64,000 nucleotides of DNA, taken from contig SSNP01000120.1 of NCBI GenBank assembly GCA_006937955.1, positions 1,078,745 to 1,142,744 of the forward strand. Reading direction: 5' to 3'. The position numbers and the translations under genes are program-made. Source of the DNA: Pachypanchax playfairii. Its lineage: Eukaryota > Chordata > Actinopteri > Cyprinodontiformes > Aplocheilidae. Position 1 is the first letter of the stretch, and each line of letters starts with the position of its first letter. Positions 34,794-46,386 of this stretch are shown in pieces. The notes under the pieces were generated by a model. The model was not told where the DNA came from and ran no database searches. It saw nothing but the letters and a program-made list of their open reading frames with translations.

Positions 34794-34839
34794 GATTTGC
34801 GTGCTGACGGGGCTCTTTGTGGTGAGATCTGCGCTCGGA
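34794..34839 (+). CDS. col4a6: col4a6 exon 2: remainder of signal peptide
   Basis: A 46-bp exon with acceptor gtctggcag (AG at 34792-34793) and a consensus donor GGA|GTAAGT at 34840. Its first base completes the codon split by exon 1. The joined peptide is MKFLICVLTGLFVVRSALG: a short basic start, a hydrophobic core (LICVLTGLFVV) and small residues at the end, the pattern of a cleavable signal peptide. It ends in phase 0. The 7S cysteine exon should follow, but I did not find it before 64000. Human COL4A6 is known to have an extremely long second intron, which fits. An alternative is an unrelated small secreted protein, but the head-to-head position next to col4a5 makes col4a6 much more likely. 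Confidence 0.62.
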
Positions 34840-35324
34840 GTAAGTCTCTTTTTGTTTATCAGTCCTCTCCTGCAGGTGAAGTGCTTCTCCGGATGCTTTA
34901 TTTATCCGAGCGCGTGCTTTTGGCTGAAGATGATTGCAACAAAAAGCTTCTTCTGTGAATCAACACCTGACCATATCAGGTCAAACGGAGATTTTGATGT
35001 AAACAGTTAAACCTTGTTAGACCTTGTTGCGTGGATCACGTGTTTCCATCCCATAGAGCAGGATTTTACGCACAGGTCCTCGCTGTGGTGCTTTTAATCT
35101 GAAATTCGTTCTTCTCATTTCCTCCACTATTTAAAGATCTCCTAAGAAGTTTAAAACCATTTTTTAGATATTTTGATATGAATGAACTTCACATACGCGG
35201 TCATTGTCTTTGTGCCAAACTTTGTGTATGACTTCTTTAAAACCTCTGGATCTGAGTGGGCCCGGGTTCAGGCAACAGCAGCGAGAAGCCCCGCCCACAT
35301 GATCAATATTTAGGATATGAGGAG

Positions 35325-35546
35325 CAGAGGTGTCAGAAGTAGAAGTAGAAAGTAAAAATCCAGTCCAGGAGCTATTCCAACTATCATTAAACCAGCTGAA
35401 TTCAATTAGCACAGCTCCTTTACCAGGTAGATGAGCTAGTTGGTGAAAACACCTGTTCTAGATGTACAGGCAGATCCAAAAACATGGAAGGATTTCTGCA
35501 GGATTTGTGCTTCTTTTACTTTCTACTTCTACTTTTGACACCTCTG
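35325..35546. mobile_element. 222-bp hAT-type MITE with perfect target duplication
   Basis: Terminal repeats of about 33 bp starting CAGAGGTGTCAGAAGTAGAA (right complement CAGAGGTGTCAAAAGTAGAA) differ at one position near the ends. The 8-bp flank ATGAGGAG occurs on both sides (35317-35324, 35547-35554). It lies 480 bp into the probable col4a6 intron 2. Confidence 0.88.
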
Positions 35547-35989
35547 ATGAGGAGAGACACGTGTTGTTTTAATCTGTTTTGCTTATGTTTCATCATCAGC
35601 TGACATGAGTGTCAATAACAGGGGCGTCTTTGTGGGGGGGGGGGGCAGGTAGGGGCACAGATTTGGAAAAGGGCAGCACATGTAAATGACACGTAACCTT
35701 AAAAAATTGTAGTTTTTTACATACTTATGAATCATAATTTAAATGGCTACCATAAAGCAAGACAAAATCCAAAAACTGTCAAAGCACATTTTAATTAATC
35801 ACTATATATGATTATCAATATCTATTATTTTTCATAGGCTTTCAATATTCATGTAAAAGTATGACTGGAGGTTTAATACGACGTGCTGCATTCACTGACA
35901 CTCAGATGTCTGAGCTTCGGTATCTGATATTTTAAGTATTTTCTGTTTTTCATATGAAACAATAACTAAAAGTTTATATTTTCCCATGT

Positions 35990-36190
35990 ATCACCTTCGC
36001 CAGGAGGTTATTTTTATCAGCGTTGGCTAGTTTCTCTGTTAGCAAGATAAGTCACAAACTTGGATGGATGAATGGATTTTAATGAAATTTTTAGAAAAGA
36101 TCAGAAATGGTCCAAAGAAGAAGTAAGCAGATTTTGGGGGTGATCTGGATTACCGTCTGGATCCAGGGATGTTTTAACTATTCTTCATTA
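35990..36190. repeat. Dispersed fish repeat (CGCCAGGAGGTTATTTTTATC type)
   Basis: Shares GGATGGAT..ATTTTAATGAAATTTT and GATTTTGGGGGTGATCTGGAT with 23500-23960. Only two copies are visible here. Confidence 0.5.
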
Positions 36191-36292
36191 TTGTGAGATA
36201 GAGTTGTTTTCATCGTATCTGCATGTAACTATAAATGGTCCAGGTGTTTGTTAAAAAAAATACAGGTGAGTTCACAATAGGTTCTACACCAA

Positions 36293-37260
36293 AGATTGAT
36301 CTGGATCAAGGATTGATCTGGATCAAGAATTGATCTGGATCAAGGACTGATCTGGATCAAGGATTGATCTGGATCAAGGATTGATCTGGATCAAAGACTG
36401 ATCTGAATCAAAGATTGATCTGGATCAAGGACTGATCTGAATCAAAGATTGATCTGGATCAAGGACTGATCTGGATCAAGAATTGATCTGGATTAAGGAC
36501 TGATCTGAATCAAGGACTGATCTGGATCAAGAATTGATTTGGATCAAGGACTGATCTGGATTAAGGACTGATCTGAATCAAGGACTGATCTGGATCAAGA
36601 ATTGATCTGGATCAAGGACTGATCTGGGTTAAGGGCTGATCTGAATCAAGGACTGATCTGGATCAAGAATTGATCTGAATCAAGGATTGATCTGGATCAA
36701 GGATTGATCTGGATCAAGGACTGATCTGGATTAAGGACTGATCTGAATCAAGGATTGATCTGGATCAAGGACTGATCTGGATCAAGGATTGATCTGGATC
36801 AAGGACTGTTCTGAATCGAAGACTGATCTGAATCAAGGATTGATCTGGATCAAGGACTGATCTGGATCAAGGATTGATCTTGATCAAGGACTGATCTGAA
36901 TCAAGGATTGATCTGGATCAAGGACTGTTCTGAATCGAAGACTGATCTGAATCAAGGATTGATCTGGATTAAGGACTGATCTGAATCAAGGATTGATCTG
37001 GATCAAGGACTGATCTGGATCAAGGATTGATCTGGATCAAGGACTGTTCTGAATCGAAGACTGATCTGAATCAAGGATTGATCTGGATCAAGGACTGATC
37101 TGGATCAAGGATTGATCTTGATCAAGGACTGATCTGAATCAAGGATTGATCTGGATCAAGGACTGTTCTGAATCGAAGACTGATCTGAATCAAGGATTGA
37201 TCTGGATCAAGGACTGATCTGGATCAAGGATTGATCTTGATCAAGGACTGATCTGAATCG
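36293..37260. repeat. 17-bp minisatellite with 119-bp higher-order repeat
   Basis: About 57 tandem copies of GATTGATCTGGATCAAG with regular variants (GACTGATCTGAATCAAG and others). In the right half the rare variant GACTGTTCTGAATCGAAG starts at 36804, 36923, 37042 and 37161, spaced exactly 119 bp, that is seven units. No frame is conserved. Confidence 0.95.
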
Positions 37261-38832
37261 TTAATTCCAGATACTTTGATCCAGAAAGGGAACAATTGGG
37301 AACCTTCACATTTTTTATCACTACAAGAACAAATGATTATATAAACCTTCAACAAACACCAACAGATAGTCAAGACTCTGGAATCAGACGTGTGTTAACG
37401 GATTTAATGTTCCTTCAAATTCTCTGGAGCTCGATCCAGAAGAAAACCACCATTACTGAATAACTGCTGAACTAATAATGAATCAATATAAATCCAGTTG
37501 CTGAAGATGATTTCATGGTCAATGAATCTGAGAATGTCGATACATGAAAAGTTGAGACTGTTATTTTGGTGTAAATCACAATATGGAGGAAACTGAGGTG
37601 TCCGGTGGAGATCTGAGATCTGTGAGGGATTTTCTAGTTTTATGTGGAATAATATCTGATATTTTAACAATTTCTGATTCCTTTTATTTATGGAACCGTT
37701 TCAACGATCAATTCTGAAGATATCCAGTATTTTATATATTGTATATTGAAAGACATCAGATTTACCCACAGCTATTGCTAACAGCAATCACAACTCTATT
37801 TCACTTATTATTATTACGGCTCAAACGTCGAATCATCCGGTTATCAAAAATCATTAAAACGTGAAATATTGTCACAGAAAGACTCATCATATCATCATTG
37901 TGAGAACATGTTAAATTAACAGAAGAGAAAAAAAAAAGTTAAACTTCGTTTGCACATGAGAAACACGTTCACGTGAAAAACACATTAAATGAAATTTGAC
38001 TTGATTTTTTTTTGCTGACATGTTTCTTCATCTGTAATTCCTTGTATTAAAACTCTGCTCAGTTTTATAATAAATACAGAATGAGTTATTCATTCTCCAT
38101 TATCACATTTAATTAATGGTTTATTAGAAAGATGCCTATTATTTTATATATTAGTTTCGCAATAAGTATTTTAATCAGCCTTTTATCTGAGTAGTAGGAT
38201 ACGGAACGTCAAACCCACAGTTCACATAATAAACTAAAAATATTATTATTTAATTACTTTCTGTTGAAACAGACTTAATTTCACAGTATTTTCACTAAAT
38301 CTCTGAAAAGCTAAAGTTAAAAAATGTAGTTTCTTGTTTGATTGATAGTAAAGACCATTTAATGACAGAAAGCTGCTCCACCCCCGTCCCACCTCCCTGT
38401 TGTTTTGTGTTGCATATGCGAAGGTTGAATGGATAGATGTGTGTGACTGATTAGTTCTCTGGGTGGTCTGGGCTTTTTTAACACATTAGGACTGAAGTCC
38501 AACCCAAACTTTGTGTTTTGGATCGAGTTAAATGCTGCAGATGAGTCTCTGAGAGCTGCTGTATACTGGAAGTGAAGGGGTTGTGGTAATCAGGTGTTTT
38601 CAGAACCCGCAGATAAGATTAGACACACACGTCTTTATCTTACTGTCAAATATAGTTGCTCTGCAGCTGTTGTGTATGTGTAAGGCAAAGAAATCTAAGC
38701 AGTTATAGGAAGTTATAAAATATGTTTTTAAAGTTAAAATGTTTCTAATTGTCTTTGTTACATCTTTGATAGATAAAACATGCGACATTGTCTGATTTTC
38801 TCTCATTTTTGCTCATGAGATCCAGATCACGG

Positions 38833-39373
38833 TTTACTACGTTTACATACAGAAGGAAACATTATTGCTTTAGTCCGACTGAAATCAGACTTTTGAAATG
38901 CATGTACACACCTTAGCTTGACTTTGAAAAGTCCGACTAAACTACCCAAATAATGTGATTGGAAATTTGAATTTATCTGCATGTAAACAGCCCTTTTGAG
39001 AAGCAGAACTCTCTGGAGCTAAGCCCCGCCCCTTCAGGAAATGACTTATCGCCACAAGACTCTGTATGCATCTGATGTGTAATAACATCAAATAATACAG
39101 TATGTAACAAATTTACAGTGCTGCAGGGTTGTTGCTGTCCTTTTGTCGCCCCATTTGCTTCACTTGGTGGTACTTTGTGTGACGCGAACCAGAAGTAAAA
39201 CCACACGAAGGGTCGCATGTCGCCCCCTACTGGAGCGGTGGTTTGAGCACTTTTTTCAATAATTCTCTTATCAGAGTGATATATAAACTCGGACTGAGTT
39301 CTCAACGCAGGGTTAATCTATTAGTTTAATTTCTGCCAAAAGCTTGATTTAGATGTGCATGTAAAATTACTGA
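38833..39373. mobile_element. Older relative of the 25825-26540 element
   Basis: Left end TTACTACGTTTACATACAG and right end GCATGTAAAATTACTGAG are imperfect inverted repeats sharing the TACGTTTACAT core with the 716-bp element. It includes CGCCCCCTACTGG (39221-39233), a 13/14 match to the CTCF consensus on the minus strand. No coding region. Confidence 0.5.
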
Positions 39374-39639
39374 GTGATCAAAATCTCGAAAATGTGACTT
39401 TAGCTAACGATATGATGTAAAACATTCAGACTTGTTGGAGAGTTTTCTGCACGAGCTTCTACTTTGGATGCTGACAAAGCAATATTTGAATCTTTTTTTC
39501 TGCCAATAACATTTATTGTTTGGTGATGTTGGTGAATGTTATTTTGCTTGTTAAATTAGCAACTTGCTAGTTCAGCTTTGGTGTCTAGCCATTTTATTTT
39601 AAACAAATAACCAAAGAGGCTTAAACAGAAACCTTTTTA

Positions 39640-39790
39640 CAATTTGTTTGCGAGGGACAAGGTCAAAGGTCAAAACTGGATGTTTTTCATTTGTGGGCCC
39701 TGAGGTGGTTCTGTATATTGCCCAAGGGTACTTCAACACACAGCCTGCTGGGACTCGGAATCGAACCCTGACCTCCCGATCAGAATAAAA
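39640..39790. repeat. SINE-like fish repeat, copy 1
   Basis: GGGTACTTCAACACACAGCC and CGAACCCTGACCTCCCGATC match 45070-45145 in order and orientation. The CGAACCC block resembles a tRNA-type box B. Truncated on the left. Confidence 0.5.
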
Positions 39791-40271
39791 CTTTTTTTTT
39801 AAATGAAGTGTGTGTTTTACACAATGAAGCTTTTGTGTATAGTTCAGGTCAGACAGAGTTACAAATGTACTTAAAGTGTCAGAGAAACTCAGCTTGGAGG
39901 CAGAAGATCCATCGCTGTTATGAGAACATGCTTGTCTGCTGTGACGTTGTTCTGTTGCCATGGAGATGAGTGAGAGCATTAGGATGATTGTTTCTACTTT
40001 CAGCTGTCCAAATAAATCTCCAAGCTGTCAATCGCTGGTTCCCTTGTTTAATTACAACATTATGGCAAAACATTGTTTGTCTTGTGTTGAAACTGATGCT
40101 GAAATTCTTTTGTGGAGCTTTTTTAAATAAATTAAAAGGTAAAAAGTTTTCCCTCTTCTCTGAAGCTTGGTGAGACTTGTCTCCCCCTCCCACAGGTGCT
40201 ATAGAACATTCCACAACCCCCCGCCCCCTTTAAAAAAAAACATGTTGCCTTTCGAAGTTAGTAATGAGTGA

Positions 40272-40869
40272 GAGAGAGGCCATTTCATACAAATTTTAGG
40301 ACTTTGTGGTTATTTCTTAAGTATTAACCAGTAATATAAAACATTTAATATCTAAAAAACGTCAGGAAACACTGATTAACAGACCTTTCTATCTGTCTGC
40401 GTTAAAATTTGGGTGGCTCTGGTTCCTTCCATCAGGATGCTTCGGCTGCTTCTTCAGCAGCTCGTTCATATTCATTATTCGATTTTGCTGGACTCTGATT
40501 GGCTAACAAACTAGCCTATGAGAGCAAAGAATACTGTTTCCTGCCCCGCTGTGCATGGCAACGTCAGACGTCGTGTCTTCCTGTTTGCTACGTCTTACAG
40601 CTTTTAGCCAGCAGCATGCTAGGCGTGGTTTCAACTGCGGGAGCTGATGAATACTAACAAACAAAGGAGTTGTGATGTAACAGATACAGGCCGTTCAGAC
40701 TCGGGAGAACTCGGGTTTTATCGCCACCTGCGTAGTTTGAGAGATAAAAACTGAAAGAGAAGTTATTGACCTGTTTTCACACCCACTATGAAGGTAAGAA
40801 CACCTGTGGAGCTAAAATATTCAACAGAAACCTCAGAAAAAACGTTTTTAATGGAAGGACCTCTTCAAC
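40272..40869 (+). mobile_element. AGAGGCC-TTAA MITE, copy 6
   Basis: Full-length copy (about 598 bp) from AGAGAGGCCATTTCATAC to GAAGGACCTCTTCAA. All landmarks are present, including CACTATGAAGGTAAGAAC. It is the only full-length copy in sense with its presumed host gene. Confidence 0.88.
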
Positions 40870-41046
40870 GATAAACAGCTAGATCAGAATAAAAGGAGAG
40901 AAAAGAGACCAAAAGTCAAAGAGAAATCTGTCGTTCAGTTACTAATGTCAGATCCTGTCACTGAATGTGACTTGTTGTCTGAACGGAACGTGTCTTGAAT
41001 GTGTCACGCATGCGCAGTAGAAGGATCAGTGACACCACACACATAT

Positions 41047-41265
41047 TTAGCTCGGAGACTTGTTATTTTTCTTTCGCATTGGAGCCAGGTTGGAATCAGA
41101 TGACTTAAACCCGCGCTCTGCTATTGTTTTGGAAACGTTTTCAAGAACCGCAAGGTTCCGATAACACCCTTCAAGTTTGACCTGAACAGAGCTGTCTGCC
41201 CAAATATTAATTAACTCAGACACCTCGGTTTCTCGCCAATGACTGTTCTCTGCATCGTCTGGCAT
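41047..41265 (-). pseudogene. Myb/SANT-like domain remnant of a DNA transposon
   Basis: The minus-strand frame reads WRETEVSELINIWADSSVQV, then LEGCYRNLAVLENVSKTIAE and RGF. This matches the first two helices of the Myb/SANT-like domain (W-E-L-W-L-RN pattern) encoded beside the transposase in PIF/Harbinger elements and by related host proteins. The third helix, which should contain a CxxK-type segment, is degraded (SSDSNLAPMRKK). The right boundary of the element is probably GTCTGAACGTAGCC at about 41478-41491, followed by TTA. The left boundary was not found. No introns or host-gene context, so I call it transposon debris. Confidence 0.6.
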
Positions 41266-42768
41266 TACTGTTGTTTACTTTTTTCTCCCGTGTCCTCGAC
41301 GCAGAATAGTAACTTATGTCTTGTACTGATGACGTACAGGTCGGATGGAAGCGACTTGGCGGTTCAGACTGAAGTCACATGCCAACAGATCGGGTACGTA
41401 TCAGATTTAGGACCACATTCTGAAGTGGCCTGGGTCACATTTGAAAAAATCAGATTCGGTCACTTCAGCCTGCAGTCTGAACGTAGCCTTAGAGTCTTTT
41501 GCTGTAAACTTTATCCGTTTTCTTAGATTTCTATCACTTTGCTAATACAGTGGAATATCATAACAGGTAGTAAAATAAACAAGGTTTAAAAGTCTCAGGA
41601 TACTGTAGACTGTTCTGGAATTCACATTGTTGATGACGTGAATCCGAGGTGGATTAAACAAGCCTGTTAGAAACATTCTGACTCTGTTTTGAAATGTGAG
41701 AAAGAGATGACTGGGAAATCTGGACTGAGAGAAGGAGGAACTTGTTTGACGGTGGCTTGATCATGCGGTTCGTCTCAGTTTACACTCTGAAATACTTCAT
41801 TTCCATTCCTCCCTTTTCCTCTTCTGGTTTTTTACCTTCTCTTTTGATTTTTTTGACCCCAATTCCTTGTAAATACTTCAGATATCATGTCACTGTTTGA
41901 AGCAGGAACAATCATTAGGTTGCTAATAATGTGGGTTTGGCCCTGAAGTAGAATAAAACCCATGAAGCTTCAATAAGCAGCTGAAACTCACTGTTTGTTT
42001 CTCTCCCACACACACAACTAAAACTACACTTCCTGTGTGGTATTTGCGAGCTGTGGTGCATGTTTCCCCATAAAATCCTCTACCTGTGTATCTGTCAGCA
42101 CAGGTGAGATGAAAGATGACTTGAGCCCAGGGTTTTTCATTGGGAAATACCCTTTGTATGAAACTATTTGGCTTTCAAACCTTTATATCTCCAACAAGGT
42201 GCACAAACAAAGCCAATCTGGTGTAATAGGAAATCCGTTACTGAAAAATACAAACATAAACTCATTGAATAACTTGTGGTTTAAAAACTTTCATGCACAT
42301 TGTGGATGTTTTACAAGGTTTTTTTTTTTTTGCACGTATCAGGTTGAAAATGGTCCAAAAACCTTCAGCTACAGTAAACGTTTGTGTAGTTTGGGTTTTA
42401 AAAACTGAGCAGAAATCCTAGAAATTAAACAACCAGATAACCTCAGTTGACCTATAGTTACTGATCTGTGTAGTTCAATAACATTAAATAAGATCATTTG
42501 GGCTTTAATTGAATCCCTTTGACAGGAAAAAGATTAATTTAGAATCAAGAGATGTAAAGCCACTTCAATCATTTTTTCATTTTGTAAGCCAAATATTCCC
42601 CTTTCACATGCTAACAGAGACCTGGAGGGGGCGTGGCCTCCTGCGTCTCTCACCGCTGCTCGATCCTTCTTGGATTGAACTTGCTGTAACACGATTGGTT
42701 ATGAAGGTTTACTGACTGTGGAAGAAAAGAGACAGAAACATAGCGTATTTATCTTGGGGGAAATTTAA

Positions 42769-43540
42769 AGGAACTTGAGGCAGCTTTACAAAATCTGACT
42801 CAGTGCTGCCGCGACAGGCGCTGTGGCTAACTGCAGCCACCAGCCAAGCCGGCACGGGAGCGCGCACAGACACTTTACAGACTGTTCGTCTTCACAGCAC
42901 TGCACCGGGGAGGCTAACATACTTCACGTCAGGTCTCTCCACTCTGTTATTTGATTTGATCTCATCATTTTCATACTGTATCAGGCTCTAAACACGACCT
43001 ATAATGTTTTCTCACCTGGTCACAAGGAAATGAGCCATGTCAGCATCCGTTTTCACTCCCAAATGCAGCTGAAGTTCCCTCCATGAACCAAACGCATATC
43101 CAATATTTATGCGGGTGCCTGCCCGGCTTCGGTCATGTTTTTTTTTAGACTCACGAGATGCCGCTGATAAAGTCTTTTTTTTCTTCGTGGTGCCACTTTT
43201 TTGGGGGGTGAGAGTGGATGCAGGTCGTTTGCTGGCTGCAGAAACATCCATAAGTATACCTTCAGTTTGTTTGAATCCAAGTCCACGGCGGCCATGTACT
43301 TCCTGTTCAAGAGCTGTCGGCAACGCGCATGCAGCGTCAATTTACGTCACATCCCTACAACTGCGCGGGAAATTCGGACGTCGAACTGCAGCGCATTATG
43401 TGGCACACAGCGTTTCCAAGGCAACAGACATATATGCGGATGGCCTCGTTATTTTGGGTTTTTAATGCTTCATGACCCATTAGCATTGAATAAACTGGAA
43501 ATGCATGTGTAGTTTTTCACAAATCTTGCTTTATGTCCCT
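42769..43540 (-). mobile_element. TTAA-flanked DNA element, 772 bp, with protein-gene remnant
   Basis: TTAA at 42765-42768 and 43541-43544 flanks ends AGGAACTTGAGGCAG and CTTTATGTCCCT (complement AGGGACATAAAG). TTAA with purine-rich 5' ends fits Kolobok-type elements. On the minus strand, 43012-43323, a 103-codon frame is rich in K/R (SGTTKKKKT) and ends GYAFGSWRELQLHLGVKTDA, DMAHFL. A W-R-x-L...G-x-K-x-D-x-x-x-A-x-FL pattern of this type occurs, to my memory, in many uncharacterised fish transposon proteins. It is only a fragment. Confidence 0.7.
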
Positions 43541-43873
43541 TTAATATTATAACAATAATAATTCTCATTCTTGACTAGAAACTCTGAAATGGCAGTTTCT
43601 CTTTCATATTGTTAAATCATGAACCTTCAGGGCTGTAGATGATGTTCTGGGTTAACTTGTGATCTCCTGTATGAGTCACTAATGTCTGCTGTAGATTCAT
43701 ATCTATTCCTTGTTTTCTCTAAATGTCTTTAGAACCCTGCACACACTTTGCTTTGTCATGTGTTCTCTGATAGGGTCAGTCATTTTTAGGTGATGTCATC
43801 TTTTTTCAGATAAAAAGAATCAACATACTGGTGTTAGATATTTAATTATTTTCATTAATAAAATGTGCAGTCC

Positions 43874-44075
43874 AAACAGCTGTGCGGGCGGGTGGAGCAG
43901 AAGGTTGGAAGATCGATCCCGGCTTCCACCACCACATGTCAAAGAGTCTTTGGGCAAGATGCTGTTGCCCCTGATTTACATATCGGGTTGTGTGAATGGG
44001 TGAATGTAAAACTTGTAGTGTTAAAGTGCTTTGAGTGAACGACTAGAAAAGTGCTTTACAAATACAGGACATAAA
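43874..44075 (+). mobile_element. tRNA-derived teleost SINE (decayed)
   Basis: A tRNA-like head with a box-B-like AGATCGATCCC at about 43910 is followed by the body GTGAATGGGTGAATGTAAAAC and the tail AAGTGCTTTGAGTGAACGAC then AGAAAAGTGCTTTACAAATAC. This resembles the widespread fish SINE whose tail reads AAGCGCTTTGAGTGGTC. Confidence 0.7.
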
Positions 44076-44163
44076 ACAGGGACTGGGGTATGCTTGTGTG
44101 GGGATGGTGATGAACACGTGAAGTCCAGCTGTTTGCATGTTGTACTTCTATAGTAATAATAAT

Positions 44164-44963
44164 TAGTGCTGTCATGAGATTAAAAATTGGATGAGATTAA
44201 TTAATTTTGAGAAGTAATTAATTAATCTTATTTTTAATCTCATTTAATAATAGCTAAGAAAAACACTATTTTTACCCATGGTTCCGTCGGGACGTTTTTG
44301 AAAAGTAAATTTTCCATTCATGTGACCGACAACTCTCATATGCTCCTCCATTGTCACTTCTCCGCTCTGCAACTAACCGCTTTTGCTCACCTTGCCGTCA
44401 CTGGAAGTCAATCAGCAGCCAATAGATGTCCACCTAAGAGTGATTAATCCAGGGCTTAATTTGAGTCGGAACAAGATCCGGGAACTGTCTTATTTTGAAA
44501 GGGTGTGTTCCGGTAACTGTTTGCTAGGATCCGTTAACGGCGCGAGTTGGGTTAAATAACAGCGGCATCAAAATACCAAAAAGGCAGTATAACTTACTTC
44601 TTCTGGGTTTATCATTATCTGTGCGCCGGCGCACAGCGCTTGGTCTGGTCCGACGGTTGTGTATGTGTGTGCGTTCATACATGTCTATGTGTGCGTTCCG
44701 GTATCAGTCAGTGAATTCTGGTCTCATAGCGCTATTTGCGTTCCAGTAACTTTTGATTTACAAATTAAGCACTGGATTAATCCCTTTGTACAACTCCAGC
44801 ACAAGAAGCCGAAATACTAAAAAAGGATTTTATTTAAAAGCAACTCAAAAGCAGAAACTGTAAATATAGATAAAAAATTAGATTAATGCGATTAAGGAAT
44901 ATAACGCACCAAATATGGCTGTAATTAATTAATCGCAACTAACGTGATAATTTGACACCCCTA
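44164..44963. mobile_element. hAT-type element, 800 bp, carrying a nested hAT
   Basis: Ends TAGTGCTGTCA and TGACACCCCTA are inverted repeats with one mismatch. The 8-bp flank ATAATAAT is on both sides (44156-44163, 44964-44971); the AT-rich context makes this duplication less decisive. ATTAATTAATC motifs cluster at both subterminal regions. Confidence 0.8.
44450..44774. mobile_element. Nested hAT-type element, 325 bp
   Basis: Ends CAGGGCTTAATTTG and CAAATTAAGCACTG, with perfect 8-bp duplication GATTAATC (44442-44449, 44775-44782). It is inserted in the older element 44164-44963. Confidence 0.88.
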
Positions 44964-44971
44964 ATAATAAT

Positions 44972-45185
44972 AATAACATATTCTTTGTTGATCCCTTTTG
45001 GGGAAATTAGTTCTCTGCACTTGACCCGTCCTCATCTTTGAGGAGCAGAGGGCAGCTATTTTGTACGACGCCCGGAGACTTGAGGATACTTCGACACGTA
45101 GCCTGTTGGGACCCGGAAATGAATCCTGACCTCCCAATTGGAGGACGGGCTGCTTCTGCATTATGATACAGCCACCTGCCAATGT
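44972..45185. repeat. SINE-like fish repeat, copy 2
   Basis: TTGATCCCTTTTGGGGAAAT start, GAGGATACTTCGACACGTAG middle and ATGAATCCTGACCTCCC end. More complete copy of the repeat at 39640-39790. Confidence 0.55.
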
Positions 45186-45392
45186 GATGTAGCACTTTGG
45201 GACTGTTAATTATTTACTGCAGAACTACTGTATCTTTCATCTTACGCGGTCCCTGTGAGTCCCACATCTACAAAAGGACCAGACAACAAGTAAAACCCTT
45301 GACCAGTGGTGTCCAGTCCTTTTGCTGTTTGGGTCCAGTCCTGGTGCTAGATGGCCACAACTGTTTGCCTTCTCCAAAATAAGTTTTTAAAA

Positions 45393-45630
45393 GAGCAACT
45401 GGACTTCTTTTTCATGTTTTGAAAATGTTTCATCCAAAATGCTTCTTAAGGATTCAAAGATGGGTCGGGTATGTCAACGTTATTGCATACTGCAGTTTAT
45501 AACTCCAGAACCAGGATTAGAACTGAAGACGCCTTTTGGATGAAACGTTTTCAAGAGACAAAAAAGATGTCCGGTTGACTATTTTTAAAAAATGTTTTGA
45601 ATTGACATCCTGGATGATTGAGAATCTACT
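45393..45630. repeat. Fold-back repeat containing the GAAACGTTTTCAAGAGA family
   Basis: 45393-45446 (GAGCAACTGGACTTCTTTTT ... CATCCAAAA) is an imperfect inverted copy of 45525-45579 (TTTTGGATGAAACG ... GATGTCCGGTTGAC). The arms are about 54 bp, separated by about 80 bp. The right arm and its continuation match 32045-32140. Confidence 0.7.
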
Positions 45631-46386
45631 TGTTGAATCTACATGTCCTGCAGAAACCTGTTGAGTACCTACTGATTCAGATCAGGTGTGGTGGAGCAGA
45701 GAAGCATCTAAAACATTTAACCGATAGAGATCAAAGATCATGACTGGAATGATTAAACCATCATGTTTTCCAAACTCTTCTTTTGAGATCTGACTCATCT
45801 ACCATATCATCACACCTACTTCTCCAGACATGATCTAGTAACACTCATCAGCAAAGTTCCAGACAAGAACCATCACTTCTTAATCCAGTGATTGGCAACC
45901 CGTCAACCCTTACACTAACCCTAACCCAATATTTCCATTAAAATCAGACATGTGCATCTCTGTTTGTGTAAACGTGCGATGGATTTGTTCCTGGATCTTT
46001 GTTGCATCATCAAATCCAAGAATCTGGGAGTCTCCTGCTGAACCATCGATGTGTCATCATTTATAACAACTGTGTTGTTCAGCTGCACTAAAGAAAGTCT
46101 TTCATATTGATCAATCCAACTGTACATAAACAGTTTTTGACATATCAGATTTGGTTAAATAGGTGCAAGAGGCTTTTATGCATCTTAAAAAGGATGAATG
46201 ATATAACAAGTTTATGTTTCATCATTTGTGTCGAGGTCAACGCGATTACAAATGGGAGTTCTGTGTTTTTTATGTCCAGCGTCAATGTTATTAGTTTGTC
46301 TTGGCATGTATTTGCCCTAAATAGAAGGTGTAGATGCTAATATCATCAACAGCACCTCATCGACCTCCCCTGCACATACTAGGACC

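Noticed and set aside
38973..40214. Three minus-strand frames of 98-126 codons as a possible multi-exon gene
   Set aside because: Parts overlap a SINE-like repeat and an old inverted-repeat element; no consistent splice structure or domain.
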